The notes below the pieces were generated by a model. It saw only the letters and a list, made by a program, of their open reading frames with translations, had not been told where the DNA came from and searched no databases. Of a stretch of 62,242 nucleotides of DNA, positions 35,434 through 44,326 are shown one piece after another. The DNA comes from an uncultured Desulfosoma sp. (GTDB lineage Bacteria; Desulfobacterota; Syntrophobacteria; Syntrophobacterales; DSM-9756), in contig CALGPN010000007.1 in the NCBI GenBank assembly GCA_937960435.1, forward strand, positions 1-62,242, given 5' to 3'. Position numbers and translations under genes: made by a program. Numbering within the stretch: the stretch's first letter is position 1; the number at the start of each line of letters is the position of its first letter.

Positions 35434-38400
35434 GAAGCGCACCTTTGGCGGCCGTCGTGCGGTCGGAGATGGGGCCGAAAATTTTCAGCCTGGGTTTGGG
35501 CCTGGTGCTCCTCGGGACGATACTCGTGGGGTATCAGCAGGTCTGGACCGTTCGAGCTCATCACCGACAGGTGCTTCGGCCTTTGGAAGCCTCTCTTGGC
35601 GCTTATTTGGATCATGCCACGGCCGCCCTTCGGATCCCGGCTTTGTTGGGCCGTGAGGAAAACCACACCCTTGGTCCGCTTCTCACTGCCATGGCAGAGG
35701 CCGCGCCGTTTTTCGACCACATGGTCGTCACGAACCCTCAAGGGATTGTGGTCGCCGCTTTTCCCCGCGGCAGGGAAGGCATGGATTTGTCGGGATTCCT
35801 CAAACCCTTCCAGGAAGATCCGTCCCGACAACAAGACGTTTCCAATCCTTACGTGTCCCACGAAACGGGCGCGGTGACGGTCAGGATCTCCGTGAAGATG
35901 CCGACCGGAGGTTATGTTGTCGGTGAACTGGATCTTTCGGAAATCCAGCTCTACGTGGATTCCTTGGTCGACCGCGCCGGGGGAGGGGACCTGGCTTTCG
36001 TCCTGGACGGCTTCGGCACCGTAGTCGCCCATCCGGACCATGACCTTGTTGCGCAGCAAAGCAACATGGGCTATTGGAACGCGGTGCGCCGACTCAAAGA
36101 GGGAAAAGCGCCCCGTGTGGGACTGGTGCGCTTCGGGACGACATGGCACGTGGCCACGGCGGCTTTTATGGAAAAATGCGGCTGGGTGCTCGTCGTGGCG
36201 ACACCTCTGTGGCGCATCCTAAAGCCTGTTGCGGGAATGTCGGCGGCGGCTGTGGTGGTGCTCTGCGTTTCCACGTGGATCATGCTTGCCGCGGCCAGAA
36301 GGCACCTGGAACATGTTGTGGGGAAACCCTTGGAACGGTTTTCCCGTGCGCTGGAGCACGTGGCCGGCGGTCACGACACGTCCTTGGAGGGCTTGGAGCC
36401 GTGCGGCGTAGAGGAACTGGATCGCGTCATCGGTGCGGTCCGACAAATGGCGGAAACCGTGGCGGCGCGGGAACAACAACTGCGCGAGGCGTTGCAGGCT
36501 CTGGAAAAGAGCAACGAACAGTTGGAAGAGGCCATCGGGCGAGCCAACCGGCTCGCGGTGGAAGCGGAAGTAGCCAATCAGGCCAAGAGCCTCTTTTTGG
36601 CCAACATGAGCCATGAAATCCGCACCCCTATGAACGGCATCTTGGGCATGAATCGGCTTCTCCAGGATACGCCCCTGGATCCCGTTCAAAAGCAATACGT
36701 GGAGATCATCCAAAACAGCGGCGAGACGCTCCTCGCGCTCCTCAACGATATCCTAGACTTTTCCAAGATCGAAGCGGGCAAGATGGAACTGGAGCACATG
36801 ACATTTGATCTGCGCGCCGAAGTGGAAAGCGTGGCTGAGACATTGGCGGTGAAGGCCTACGAAAAGGGGTTGGAACTGGCGTGCCTGGTCGATCCCGAGG
36901 TGCCCCGGCATGTGCGCGGTGACCCGGTGCGGCTGCGTCAGATTCTGCTGAATCTTGTGGGGAATGCGGTGAAATTTACCGAGAAAGGTGAAGTGGTGGT
37001 GCGGGTTTCTCGATCCCGTGAGCAGCCGATGGCCGGAAAGGTGGGCCTGCGTTTTACCGTCCGTGATACGGGCATTGGCATTCCAAAGGATCGGCTTGAT
37101 TCGGTTTTTCAGTCCTTTTCCCAAGCGGATCCGTCCATCACGCGAAAATACGGTGGGACCGGCTTGGGGTTGGCGATCTCCAAAAAGCTTGCGGAAATGA
37201 TGGGCGGCGCCATGGGAGCGGAAAGCGAGGAAGGCGCAGGGTCGACCTTTTGGTTTACGGCGCTCCTGGAAATGGAAGACGAAAGAGCCGAGGAGGGCCT
37301 GGACGGGCCGGATAAAGAGATACTGGAACGCATCCGGCAGACCCGGGTTTTGGTGGTGGAGGATAACCCTACGACCCGTTTCGTCGTGACCGAGATGTTG
37401 CGAACGTGGGGCTATTCCTGCGATGAGGCGCAAGAGGGCCGGGCGGCCCTTGCCAAGCTCAGCGCGGCGCGCCGAGACGGTCGCCCCTTTTCCGTGGCCA
37501 TAGTGGGGATGCGCATGGCGGATGTGGATGGGGAGACCCTTGCCCGCCAAATTCAAAGCGACCCAGAGCTTTTCCCGATTCGATGCATTTTGTTGACTTT
37601 TGCGGTTTCTTCTGGGTTGGCCGAGCGGGTGAGACAGGAAGGCTTTTTCCACGCCATCCTGACAAAACCCGTTCGGCGTTCCAAACTCTACAACGCGCTC
37701 TTGGCGTGCCTCGATCTTTGTCCGGCGACTCTTCCCAAAATGCCTGAGGCGCCTCAGCGCGGTGAATCGATAGACCCACAGCGACGCCTCAAGGTGCTCC
37801 TGGCCGAAGACAACCCCATAAACCAAAAAGTCGCCTTGGGCTGCCTCAGCAAACTGGGATGCTGCGTGGACGTGGTGGGTTCGGGACAGGAGGCCCTGGA
37901 AGCGCTGCAAAAAGAGCCTTATGACCTTGTGTTCATGGATGTGCAGATGCCCGTGCTGGACGGTCTGGAAGCGACCCGGATGATCCGTAAAGGGCTGGTC
38001 AAGGTTTTGGATCCCCGCGTGCCCATCATTGCCATGACGGCCCATGCGCTTCAGGGTGACCGGGAGATGTGCCTCAGGGCGGGCATGGACGATTATGTCT
38101 CCAAACCCCTGAGGATGGAAGACCTTCAGGCGGCCATGGAGCGGCAGGTGGAGCGGCGCGCTCGAGGGGATGCGGTCGCCGAGCTCCCGGACGGTGTCTC
38201 CGCGTCCTGGGGGGACGGAAGCGCGGGGAACGTGGATCGCGACGTTTTGGACTGGGACGAACTGGTCGAACGTCTTGCGGGAGACATGGATCTTTCCTGG
38301 GAGATTCTTACGGAATTCATCGAGACCTTGCCGCGGCGCCTCGCCGAAATGGAAGACGCCATGGGGCAGGGGAATGCGGACATGGTCAAGAGATTGGCTC

Positions 38401-38594
38401 ATACCTTAAAAGGGGCTTCGGCCAACATCTCGGCCAAGCGGTTGAGTGAATCGGCTTTGGCTTTGGAACAGGCCGCCGCGCGAGGCGATACGGCGGCGTG
38501 GGCCGCGGTGTATGCGGTCCTCCGAGAGCAGGCGGACCGTTTGACCATGGCGGTGCACGATGTGGGAGTGCCTTCGGAGGCGGTGAGTTTTTAG
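35430..38594 (+). CDS. Hybrid histidine kinase: CACHE-like sensor, HisKA, two receivers, Hpt
   Basis: This 1054-residue sensor has a membrane helix at about 17-38, a periplasmic double-CACHE-like region (about 40-262) and a second helix (about 265-288). HAMP, a coiled coil and HisKA with [11 protein letters not shown] (His395) come next, then HATPase (G-box TGLGLAIS). Receiver 1 (about 638-760) has Gly693 in place of the phosphorylated aspartate (IVGMRMAD). Receiver 2 (about 787-905) is intact with Asp837. The Hpt domain has His991 in [11 protein letters not shown]. The phosphorelay would run His395-Asp837-His991 and then to a separate receiver, perhaps the diguanylate cyclase 19 bases downstream. 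Confidence 0.9.
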   Translation: MRSAPLAAVVRSEMGPKIFSLGLGLVLLGTILVGYQQVWTVRAHHRQVLRPLEASLGAYLDHATAALRIPALLGREENHTLGPLLTAMAEAAPFFDHMVVTNPQGIVVAAFPRGREGMDLSGFLKPFQEDPSRQQDVSNPYVSHETGAVTVRISVKMPTGGYVVGELDLSEIQLYVDSLVDRAGGGDLAFVLDGFGTVVAHPDHDLVAQQSNMGYWNAVRRLKEGKAPRVGLVRFGTTWHVATAAFMEKCGWVLVVATPLWRILKPVAGMSAAAVVVLCVSTWIMLAAARRHLEHVVGKPLERFSRALEHVAGGHDTSLEGLEPCGVEELDRVIGAVRQMAETVAAREQQLREALQALEKSNEQLEEAIGRANRLAVEAEVANQAKSLFLANMSHEIRTPMNGILGMNRLLQDTPLDPVQKQYVEIIQNSGETLLALLNDILDFSKIEAGKMELEHMTFDLRAEVESVAETLAVKAYEKGLELACLVDPEVPRHVRGDPVRLRQILLNLVGNAVKFTEKGEVVVRVSRSREQPMAGKVGLRFTVRDTGIGIPKDRLDSVFQSFSQADPSITRKYGGTGLGLAISKKLAEMMGGAMGAESEEGAGSTFWFTALLEMEDERAEEGLDGPDKEILERIRQTRVLVVEDNPTTRFVVTEMLRTWGYSCDEAQEGRAALAKLSAARRDGRPFSVAIVGMRMADVDGETLARQIQSDPELFPIRCILLTFAVSSGLAERVRQEGFFHAILTKPVRRSKLYNALLACLDLCPATLPKMPEAPQRGESIDPQRRLKVLLAEDNPINQKVALGCLSKLGCCVDVVGSGQEALEALQKEPYDLVFMDVQMPVLDGLEATRMIRKGLVKVLDPRVPIIAMTAHALQGDREMCLRAGMDDYVSKPLRMEDLQAAMERQVERRARGDAVAELPDGVSASWGDGSAGNVDRDVLDWDELVERLAGDMDLSWEILTEFIETLPRRLAEMEDAMGQGNADMVKRLAHTLKGASANISAKRLSESALALEQAAARGDTAAWAAVYAVLREQADRLTMAVHDVGVPSEAVSF

Positions 38595-38612
38595 ATCGCG
38601 GAAAGGAAAGCC

Positions 38613-39539
38613 ATGAGAGTTCTTCTGGCGGAAGACGATGGGATCACCCGGAAAATGGTGGCCGCCATGCTGCGCAAATGGGGCTATGAGGTTTTGGCGG
38701 TCTCCTCCGGGGACGAGGCGTGGGGGGTGCTCCAGGGCGATGATCCGCCGCGGCTGGCGGTCCTCGATTGGGTGATGCCAGGCCTCAACGGGGTGGATAT
38801 CTGCCGGAAGGTGCGCAGCGAGATGCTCGGCACGGATCGATACTTTTACCTGATTCTCCTTACCGCTAAGACAAGCCGCGAGGAAATCGTCTCGGGTTTG
38901 GAAGCCGGCGCCGACGACTATATGGTCAAACCCTTTGATCCCAGCGAGCTCCATGTGCGGGTTGGCATCGGCAAGCGCATCCTGACCCTGCACGAGGAGC
39001 TCGTGGCGGCCAAGGAGGCATTGCGGTTTCAAGCCATGCGGGACGCCCTCACTGGAACGTACAACCGCGCCGCAGCGCTCCGTCGCTTGGAGGAGGAATT
39101 GGACCGCGCGAGACGAGATCACAAGCCCCTAAGTTTGCTCATGATGGATATCGACCATTTCAAGAAAATCAATGACACTTATGGCCACCTTGTGGGGGAT
39201 GCCGTCCTTAAAGAAACGGTGCGGCGCATGCAAAGCGTCGTGCGCTCCTATGATGTGGTGGGCCGTTTCGGCGGCGAGGAATTCTTGGTGATCCTGCCCA
39301 GTGCGGACGAAAAGATCGCCGTGCAGGTGGCCGAACGCATCCGGGCCGCCGTCTCTGCCCATCCCGTCACCGATGATGCCGTGTCTGTAACCCTCACCTT
39401 GAGCGCCGGAGTGGCCACAGCTGAGTCCGCCTCTTCCGGCGTGGATGCCCTCATCCAGTCCGCCGATGTCGCGCTCTACGAAGCCAAGCGCACGGGGAGA
39501 AACCGTGTCTGCACCGCAGCTGTTCTGCGTGCGGCATGA
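38613..39539 (+). CDS. Receiver-GGDEF diguanylate cyclase
   Basis: This 308-residue response regulator has an N-terminal receiver with Asp52 (VLDWVMPGLNG) and conserved Lys in MVKPFDP. The C-terminal GGDEF domain has DALTGTYNR, DIDHFKKIND and an intact GGEEF at 220-224. An RxxD inhibitory site (Arg211-Asp214) lies five residues before it. It should make c-di-GMP when phosphorylated and be product-inhibited. It sits 18 bases after the hybrid kinase, so the pair likely forms one pathway. GGAAAGGAAAG precedes the ATG. Confidence 0.93.
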   Translation: MRVLLAEDDGITRKMVAAMLRKWGYEVLAVSSGDEAWGVLQGDDPPRLAVLDWVMPGLNGVDICRKVRSEMLGTDRYFYLILLTAKTSREEIVSGLEAGADDYMVKPFDPSELHVRVGIGKRILTLHEELVAAKEALRFQAMRDALTGTYNRAAALRRLEEELDRARRDHKPLSLLMMDIDHFKKINDTYGHLVGDAVLKETVRRMQSVVRSYDVVGRFGGEEFLVILPSADEKIAVQVAERIRAAVSAHPVTDDAVSVTLTLSAGVATAESASSGVDALIQSADVALYEAKRTGRNRVCTAAVLRAA

Positions 39540-39996
39540 GCTTCGCATACATCCGGCAACGGTGCCTTTCCCAAAAGGGCGGTAGCTTCCTCCCTGACCC
39601 ATTGGGATTGAATCAAAAAGCGTCCGGATCAGACAAAAAAAGCTGACTCTCCAGAGCTTTCGGCGCGAGCCGACGTTGCCATGCGCCCGCCCACCCCCTT
39701 AAAAACGTGGGACGTCTGGAACGCCTTGGTCGATTCGTGCGCATGCTATTGCGACGAGGTTCAAGGTTTCCGGAAGCTTCGAGTTGCCGATTCAATGTGT
39801 GTTGTCATGGGAAAATCCGGTGTGATAGAAGAACTTTGTCTCACATGGAAATGGGTTCGAAACAACCTCCTGCGTATCACCCTGCGAAGAATCTCGAAGA
39901 AATGATCGGCTTTTCACCAACGAATCCGATCCCCGGCGTCGTCGAAACCCTAGGGGTCGTGCGAAGAAACCCTAAGCGTGACAGGGAGAAAAGCAC
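39540..39996. other. Gene-free region between signalling operons
   Basis: I see no supportable gene. It includes an A-rich stretch (about 39640-39655) and a composition change to AT-richer DNA around 39780-39960. The latter likely holds the promoter of the downstream receiver gene; no clear -35/-10 pair was found. Confidence 0.5.
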
Positions 39997-40638
39997 ATGG
40001 ACGAAAAGATCCGCATCCTTGTGGTGGACGATACGGATGCGCTTCGCATGGGGACGGCTCGTGTTCTTCGCCAAGCGGGATACGCTGTGGAAGAAGCCGC
40101 CACAGGTCGCGAGTGCTTGGAAAAAATCCGACGAACCAAGCCCGATCTGCTGCTTTTGGATGTGAATCTTCCCGACATGAACGGATTCGAACTCTGCCGT
40201 CTACTCAAAAACGACCCCCATTCAGAGCGCGTTTACGTCATGATGCTCTCGGCCAGCAGGACTTCTTCGGACGACCGTTCCGAGGGACTTGAAATGGGCG
40301 CGGACGGCTACATGACGCGGCCTTTGTCCAATCGCGAGCTATTGGCCGCCGTTCGGGCCATGGAGAGGATCATTCATGCCGAGAGGCAAAGGGATCAGCT
40401 CATCAAGCAACTGCGAGAAGCCTTAGCCAACATCAAGGTGCTCCGGGGGCTCCTGCCCATTTGCTGCCATTGCAAGAAAATCCGAGACGACAAGGGGTAT
40501 TGGAAAGCCGTGGAAGAGTATATTCGGGAACATTCGGAGGTGGAATTCAGCCACGGGTTGTGTCCGGAGTGCGTCCGGAAGCTTTACCCGGAATACGCCG
40601 ACAAAATCTTGGGCATTGACGCCTCAGCGTCCTCATGA
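39997..40638 (+). CDS. Stand-alone receiver with C-terminal cysteine-pair domain
   Basis: This 213-residue response regulator has a receiver (about 5-120, phospho-Asp55 in LLLLDVNLPD). The usual KP is RP in MTRPLS, so the conserved lysine is replaced. A helix follows, then a C-terminal module with CCHCKKIRDDKGYW (CxxC) and a second pair LCPEC about 30 residues later. It contains no DNA-binding or enzymatic domain. I recall the same tail on many response regulators and PAS proteins from Desulfobacterota; metal binding is likely but unproven. A GACAGGGAGAAAAG site precedes the ATG. Confidence 0.85.
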   Translation: MDEKIRILVVDDTDALRMGTARVLRQAGYAVEEAATGRECLEKIRRTKPDLLLLDVNLPDMNGFELCRLLKNDPHSERVYVMMLSASRTSSDDRSEGLEMGADGYMTRPLSNRELLAAVRAMERIIHAERQRDQLIKQLREALANIKVLRGLLPICCHCKKIRDDKGYWKAVEEYIREHSEVEFSHGLCPECVRKLYPEYADKILGIDASASS

Positions 40639-40717
40639 CTGTTGGCCCTGTGTTTGCGGTGCCTCACATGTTTAGGGGGAAGGGGTTTAACGGGCAGCAC
40701 GAATTTGGAGGGTGGCG

Positions 40718-41983
40718 ATGGAATGGATTGAGCGTTTGAGGCGCCAAACGCGGCAGCTTCACCAAACGGCCCACGCCTTGCCGTTTTTCCAAGCCTTGTG
40801 GGGTAAAACGTTGCCTTTGGAAAGTCTCGTAGGCCAGCTGCGCTGTCTCGCCGTCGTCTACGGGGCCCTGGAAAAACAACTGGCAACCCGGTCATCGCGG
40901 GACCCTTTCCAAGCCCTTTTGAACGGCCACCAACCGAAGCTGCCTCTGCTACTCAGGGATCTTGAGCCTTTCTCCCGCCCCGCAGTTTGGGACATTCTCC
41001 CGGCCGTGGAAAAAGCCCTAGCCGCCGCCGATCAGATTCTCACCACATCTCAAGAAAATGAAACAGCTCTGGCGGGCTTTTTTTACACTTTGGAAGGATC
41101 CACTCTCGGTGCTCGGGTGATGGCTCCTAAAATCCGCGAAGCTTTTCCCACCCTAAATGCTCCCGGATCCCATTTTTTCAGCGTTTACGGAAACGGGTTA
41201 AGCACCAGATGGACGGCCTTTTTACGTGCTTTGGGGGACGCTTTCACGGACCCCGAAGACCAGGAAAATGTCATCAAGGCTTCGCGGGATCTTTTCCAAT
41301 CGCTTATCGCTTTCTACGATGCCCTCTATCCCTTCACGGAAGGGAAATTGGGTCGCCACGTGGTATCCCTCAATCCGGAGGCCGGCAATCATCCAATCCC
41401 GAGTGATTGTCTAGAGCTGGAGGCCGCCTTGAAAGCTGCTGAGCGGTGCTGGGAAGCCTTTCCGTATTTCGCGCTCCGGTACGGGGAACGCGGCCGGCGT
41501 TTCGCAGACAGCGATGCCGCCTGGCTGGCTGCCCTGTGTGATTTGGATGGGGGAACCCTTCTGGAGCAGGTTCGGTGGTTGTCCGAACTGCTTTCCGTGC
41601 GCGGTATGCCCACGTGGCTTTTGGAAACCCAAATCCGTTTCCTGCATGAAGAACTTTGCCATGCCCGCCCTGACCAACGGGTCCGGTTCGACCGCCTTCT
41701 TGTTGCCGCGGATGCTTTGAGAAGCCTGCGCTGGGCAGCACCCGACCAAGAATCCCTAAATCGGATTGTCCACAAGCTACGAGAAAGGTTTCCCGTTCCC
41801 CCAGATTCCCCGTGGACGGCTGTTTTTGTCGTCCTTGCGGCCGCTGCAGCGGACCGGGATTCGGGGATCGCCGGAGGTCCGGAAAACATTTGCGAATGGA
41901 TTCGCGCGACCTATCCGGAAGATCTATCAGTGATCGATGCCGTGGAAGCGTTCTTTAGGGAGCCTTTATGGAAGAGGTTTTGA
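40718..41983 (+). CDS. Heme oxygenase-like protein with extra helical domain
   Basis: The N-terminal half (about 1-205 of 421) follows bacterial heme oxygenases. It has a candidate proximal histidine in LHQTAHALPFF (His15), then VVYGALEKQL, the distal-helix motif FYTLEGSTLGARV (122-134) and HFFSVYGNGLSTRWTAFL. It might cleave heme or bind heme as a sensor. The C-terminal half (about 215-421) is helical, and residues 260-320 resemble part of the next protein. The ATG at 40718 has GGAGG seven bases upstream; a GTG at 40712 is too close. It overlaps the B12-binding gene by 16 bases. No phytochrome gene is present in the window. Confidence 0.78.
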   Translation: MEWIERLRRQTRQLHQTAHALPFFQALWGKTLPLESLVGQLRCLAVVYGALEKQLATRSSRDPFQALLNGHQPKLPLLLRDLEPFSRPAVWDILPAVEKALAAADQILTTSQENETALAGFFYTLEGSTLGARVMAPKIREAFPTLNAPGSHFFSVYGNGLSTRWTAFLRALGDAFTDPEDQENVIKASRDLFQSLIAFYDALYPFTEGKLGRHVVSLNPEAGNHPIPSDCLELEAALKAAERCWEAFPYFALRYGERGRRFADSDAAWLAALCDLDGGTLLEQVRWLSELLSVRGMPTWLLETQIRFLHEELCHARPDQRVRFDRLLVAADALRSLRWAAPDQESLNRIVHKLRERFPVPPDSPWTAVFVVLAAAAADRDSGIAGGPENICEWIRATYPEDLSVIDAVEAFFREPLWKRF

Positions 41984-43038
41984 GGACTGGGACAGCCCAT
42001 TGGACGGAATTGTTGCGAACGTGCTCGAAAGACGTTCGGGCGGCTCTGAACGAATGCCTGGCGGTGCTCATTGATGACCCCAAAAGAGCTTACTCGGGAT
42101 CTATGGAGGGAAACTCCTTACAGGAGCTGTCTTTTCCAGTCTATCTTGCTGAGATGATGACCCTCCATCAACCGGGCGCCTTATTGGAATACTTGCGGTG
42201 GCTTCATGAGACCCGCACAGGAGTCGAATCGGACGGCGCACGAATCCTCATGGCTTTGGAATGTGTGTTCCGAACCTTGAGGGAATTTTTCCCGGAACAT
42301 TCAGGGGCGATCGAAGACTTCCACAAAGGGGCGGCCGCCTTGGTTCCCTTGCGATGGTCAGATTTGGAAGAAACGGCCGATTCCAGAGATCCGCTGGAGC
42401 CGATGGCACAGGAGTACCTTCAGGCTCTCCTGGAAACCGACCGCACCCGAGCGTGGGAGATTGTGGAAAGCGTGCTCCGTCAAGGATTTTCCATCCAGGA
42501 CGTCTACCTTCGCATTTTTCAACAAACCCAGTATGAAATCGGACGGCTTTGGCAGCGCAACCATATCAGTGTCGCCCAGGAACACTATTGCACCGCCGCG
42601 ACTCAGCTCTTCATGACGCGGCTTTACCCGCGCATTTTCTCAGAGCGCAAGAAGGATCGCTGTCTTGTGGCGGCGTGCGCCGGCGGCGAGTTGCACGAGC
42701 TTGGCGTGCGCATGGTGGCCGATTTTTTCGAAATGGACGGCTGGGACACATTCTATTTGGGGGCTGGAGCCACGACGGCCGGTCTTTTGGAGGCTGTGGA
42801 AACCCGATTGCCGCACGTGGTGGGCCTATCCGCCACCATGCCCGCTCATGTAAATCGTGTGGCGGATCTCGTGGAAAACATGCGCCGACGTTTCGGGAGC
42901 CGGCCGAAGATCCTCGTCGGAGGAAGACCCTTCAAGATCCGACCGAACCTGTGGCGTGATGTGGGGGCGGACGGCTTCGCGCCCGATGCTCGGGCGGCCG
43001 TGGCGCTGGCCGAAAGGCTGGCCGAGGAGGCGGCGTGA
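41968..43038 (+). CDS. B12-binding (cobalamin/SCHIC-type) sensor protein
   Basis: This 356-residue protein has a helical N-terminus (about 1-140), a B12-binding-2 cap (about 145-225) and a Rossmann B12 domain (about 230-356). The cap contains W195-x9-E205-H206, the Wx9EH motif of CarH-type adenosylcobalamin photoreceptors. The Rossmann part has ELHELG (His243), an E version of the DxHxxG base-off/His-on motif. The residue after Trp195 is Gln and not the His used by CarH after light. It has no DNA-binding domain, so output must be through partners. Its stop overlaps the kinase start (GTGA). Cobalamin, or heme as in SCHIC domains, is possible. Confidence 0.82.
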   Translation: MEEVLRTGTAHWTELLRTCSKDVRAALNECLAVLIDDPKRAYSGSMEGNSLQELSFPVYLAEMMTLHQPGALLEYLRWLHETRTGVESDGARILMALECVFRTLREFFPEHSGAIEDFHKGAAALVPLRWSDLEETADSRDPLEPMAQEYLQALLETDRTRAWEIVESVLRQGFSIQDVYLRIFQQTQYEIGRLWQRNHISVAQEHYCTAATQLFMTRLYPRIFSERKKDRCLVAACAGGELHELGVRMVADFFEMDGWDTFYLGAGATTAGLLEAVETRLPHVVGLSATMPAHVNRVADLVENMRRRFGSRPKILVGGRPFKIRPNLWRDVGADGFAPDARAAVALAERLAEEAA

Positions 43039-44258
43039 AGCAGAAGGGTAAACGGGCCGAGCCGGCGACGGTTGCGTTTTTGTGCACTTCGAACGGGATC
43101 GTGCAATCCGTCCTTCGAGACGACCTTGGGTTTGAGGATCGCCTATCCCCCGGGCGAGTGTTTCCACTTGCCGTGGACATGCACAGCGTTCAAAAAGCCT
43201 TGCATTTCCTGCAGCATCTGTCTGAGCATGATACCGGGTTCGACTGGACCATGAACGCGCCGGTCGGTCCCGACGGGAACATGGCTACGCTTTATTTCTC
43301 CGGGGCAAAAATCGGGGATCAGTTGTTGATCATCGGTGCCCGAAACGGGGGAGAAGCGCGTCGTGCCTTAGACGAACTGATGAGGATTAACAACGAACAG
43401 GCCAATGTCCTGCGGGAAACGCTGAAGTCTCGAGAGGAACTTCTGAAAAAGGCCCGAGAAAACGATGCCGCCCTCTATGAAGAACTTATGCGGGTCAACA
43501 ACGAAATGGCCAACTTGCAAAGGGAGCTGGCCAAAAAGAATATGGAACTGGCCCGATTGAACGACCTGAAGAGCCAATTTCTTGCTATGGCGGCGCATGA
43601 TCTTCATCATCCCATCGGGGTCATCATGATGTATGGCGAGTTTCTCTTGGAGGAAGCGGCTCCCGCATTATCTCCGGAACAAAGGGACTTCCTTAGGGTT
43701 ATTGTGGATTCGAGCCGCTCCATGCAGGAGATCCTCAACGACTTTTTGGACATTGCGAAAATCGAAGCCGGGCGTCTGGAACTGCACAAGACACCCACCG
43801 ATTTGGAAAGCCTTATCCGTGGCGTTATGGCGCCCTTCCAGTGGCAGGCTTCCAGAAAGAACGTCCGCATTGACCTTGCCGTGCGCGGCTCCGCCCCTCG
43901 GGTGCTGGTGGACCCTGACAAGATGGAACAAGTGATGAACAATCTGTTGTCCAACGCGGTGAAGTTTTCCCCCGAGGGTTCTTTGGTGCGGGTGTCCCTG
44001 ACCCATGAGGCTGGACGGATTGTTGTCGGGGTCTCTGACCAGGGACCGGGTATTTCCAAGGACAACCTCGATCGGTTGTTTCAGCCCTTTGAACGACTTG
44101 GGTCCCCGCAGGGGCGCCGGGAGGAAGGCTCCGGCCTTGGTCTTGCCATCGTCAAAAAGATCGTGGAGGCCCATGGGGGCAAAGTGTGGATTGAGAGCGA
44201 ACAAGGCCGGGGCAGCACATTTTACGTCGTTATTCCCGTGGATTCTCCGACGCTTTGA
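43035..44258 (+). CDS. Soluble sensor histidine kinase coupled to B12/heme-oxygenase-like genes
   Basis: This 407-residue cytosolic kinase has a PAS-like N-terminal region (about 8-105, FLCTSNGIVQSVL...QLLIIGARNG) and a coiled coil (about 105-180). HisKA has AAHDLHHPIG (His188) and the catalytic domain has N-box LLSNAVKFS, DQGPGIS and GSGLGLAIVKKI. The H-box has a second His-His pair in place of the usual Arg-Thr. The start is GTG at 43035 overlapping the upstream stop. A LuxR-type regulator follows after 68 bases. The catalytic core is almost identical at DNA level to the MASE3 kinase downstream. Confidence 0.92.
   Translation: MKQKGKRAEPATVAFLCTSNGIVQSVLRDDLGFEDRLSPGRVFPLAVDMHSVQKALHFLQHLSEHDTGFDWTMNAPVGPDGNMATLYFSGAKIGDQLLIIGARNGGEARRALDELMRINNEQANVLRETLKSREELLKKARENDAALYEELMRVNNEMANLQRELAKKNMELARLNDLKSQFLAMAAHDLHHPIGVIMMYGEFLLEEAAPALSPEQRDFLRVIVDSSRSMQEILNDFLDIAKIEAGRLELHKTPTDLESLIRGVMAPFQWQASRKNVRIDLAVRGSAPRVLVDPDKMEQVMNNLLSNAVKFSPEGSLVRVSLTHEAGRIVVGVSDQGPGISKDNLDRLFQPFERLGSPQGRREEGSGLGLAIVKKIVEAHGGKVWIESEQGRGSTFYVVIPVDSPTL
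43560..44220 (+). repeat. Duplicated kinase-core DNA, copy 1
   Basis: This segment aligns without gaps, by eye, to 45951-46611. Identity is highest near the 3' end: within 44030-44210 I count only two clear differences. It lies inside the coding region of the soluble kinase. Confidence 0.85.
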
Positions 44259-44326
44259 TCTCGACCGCAGTGCATCCATTGAGCGAAAGAACAGCCGGCA
44301 ATGGCCGAGGGACGAAGGAGTTTTTG

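Noticed and set aside
36753-38402. 549-codon open frame on the minus strand opposite the hybrid kinase
   Set aside because: It is a shadow of the kinase gene caused by high GC at third positions; it is rich in His/Arg/Pro with no family motif.
40718-41983. A phytochrome chromophore-supply role for the heme-oxygenase-like gene
   Set aside because: No phytochrome (PAS-GAF-PHY) gene occurs in the window. The GAF-containing kinase at 46.7-49 kb shows no PHY domain or obvious bilin-binding cysteine context.
41968-43038. Naming the B12 protein a CarH/LitR repressor
   Set aside because: It lacks the MerR DNA-binding domain, and the residue following the key Trp is Gln in place of His.
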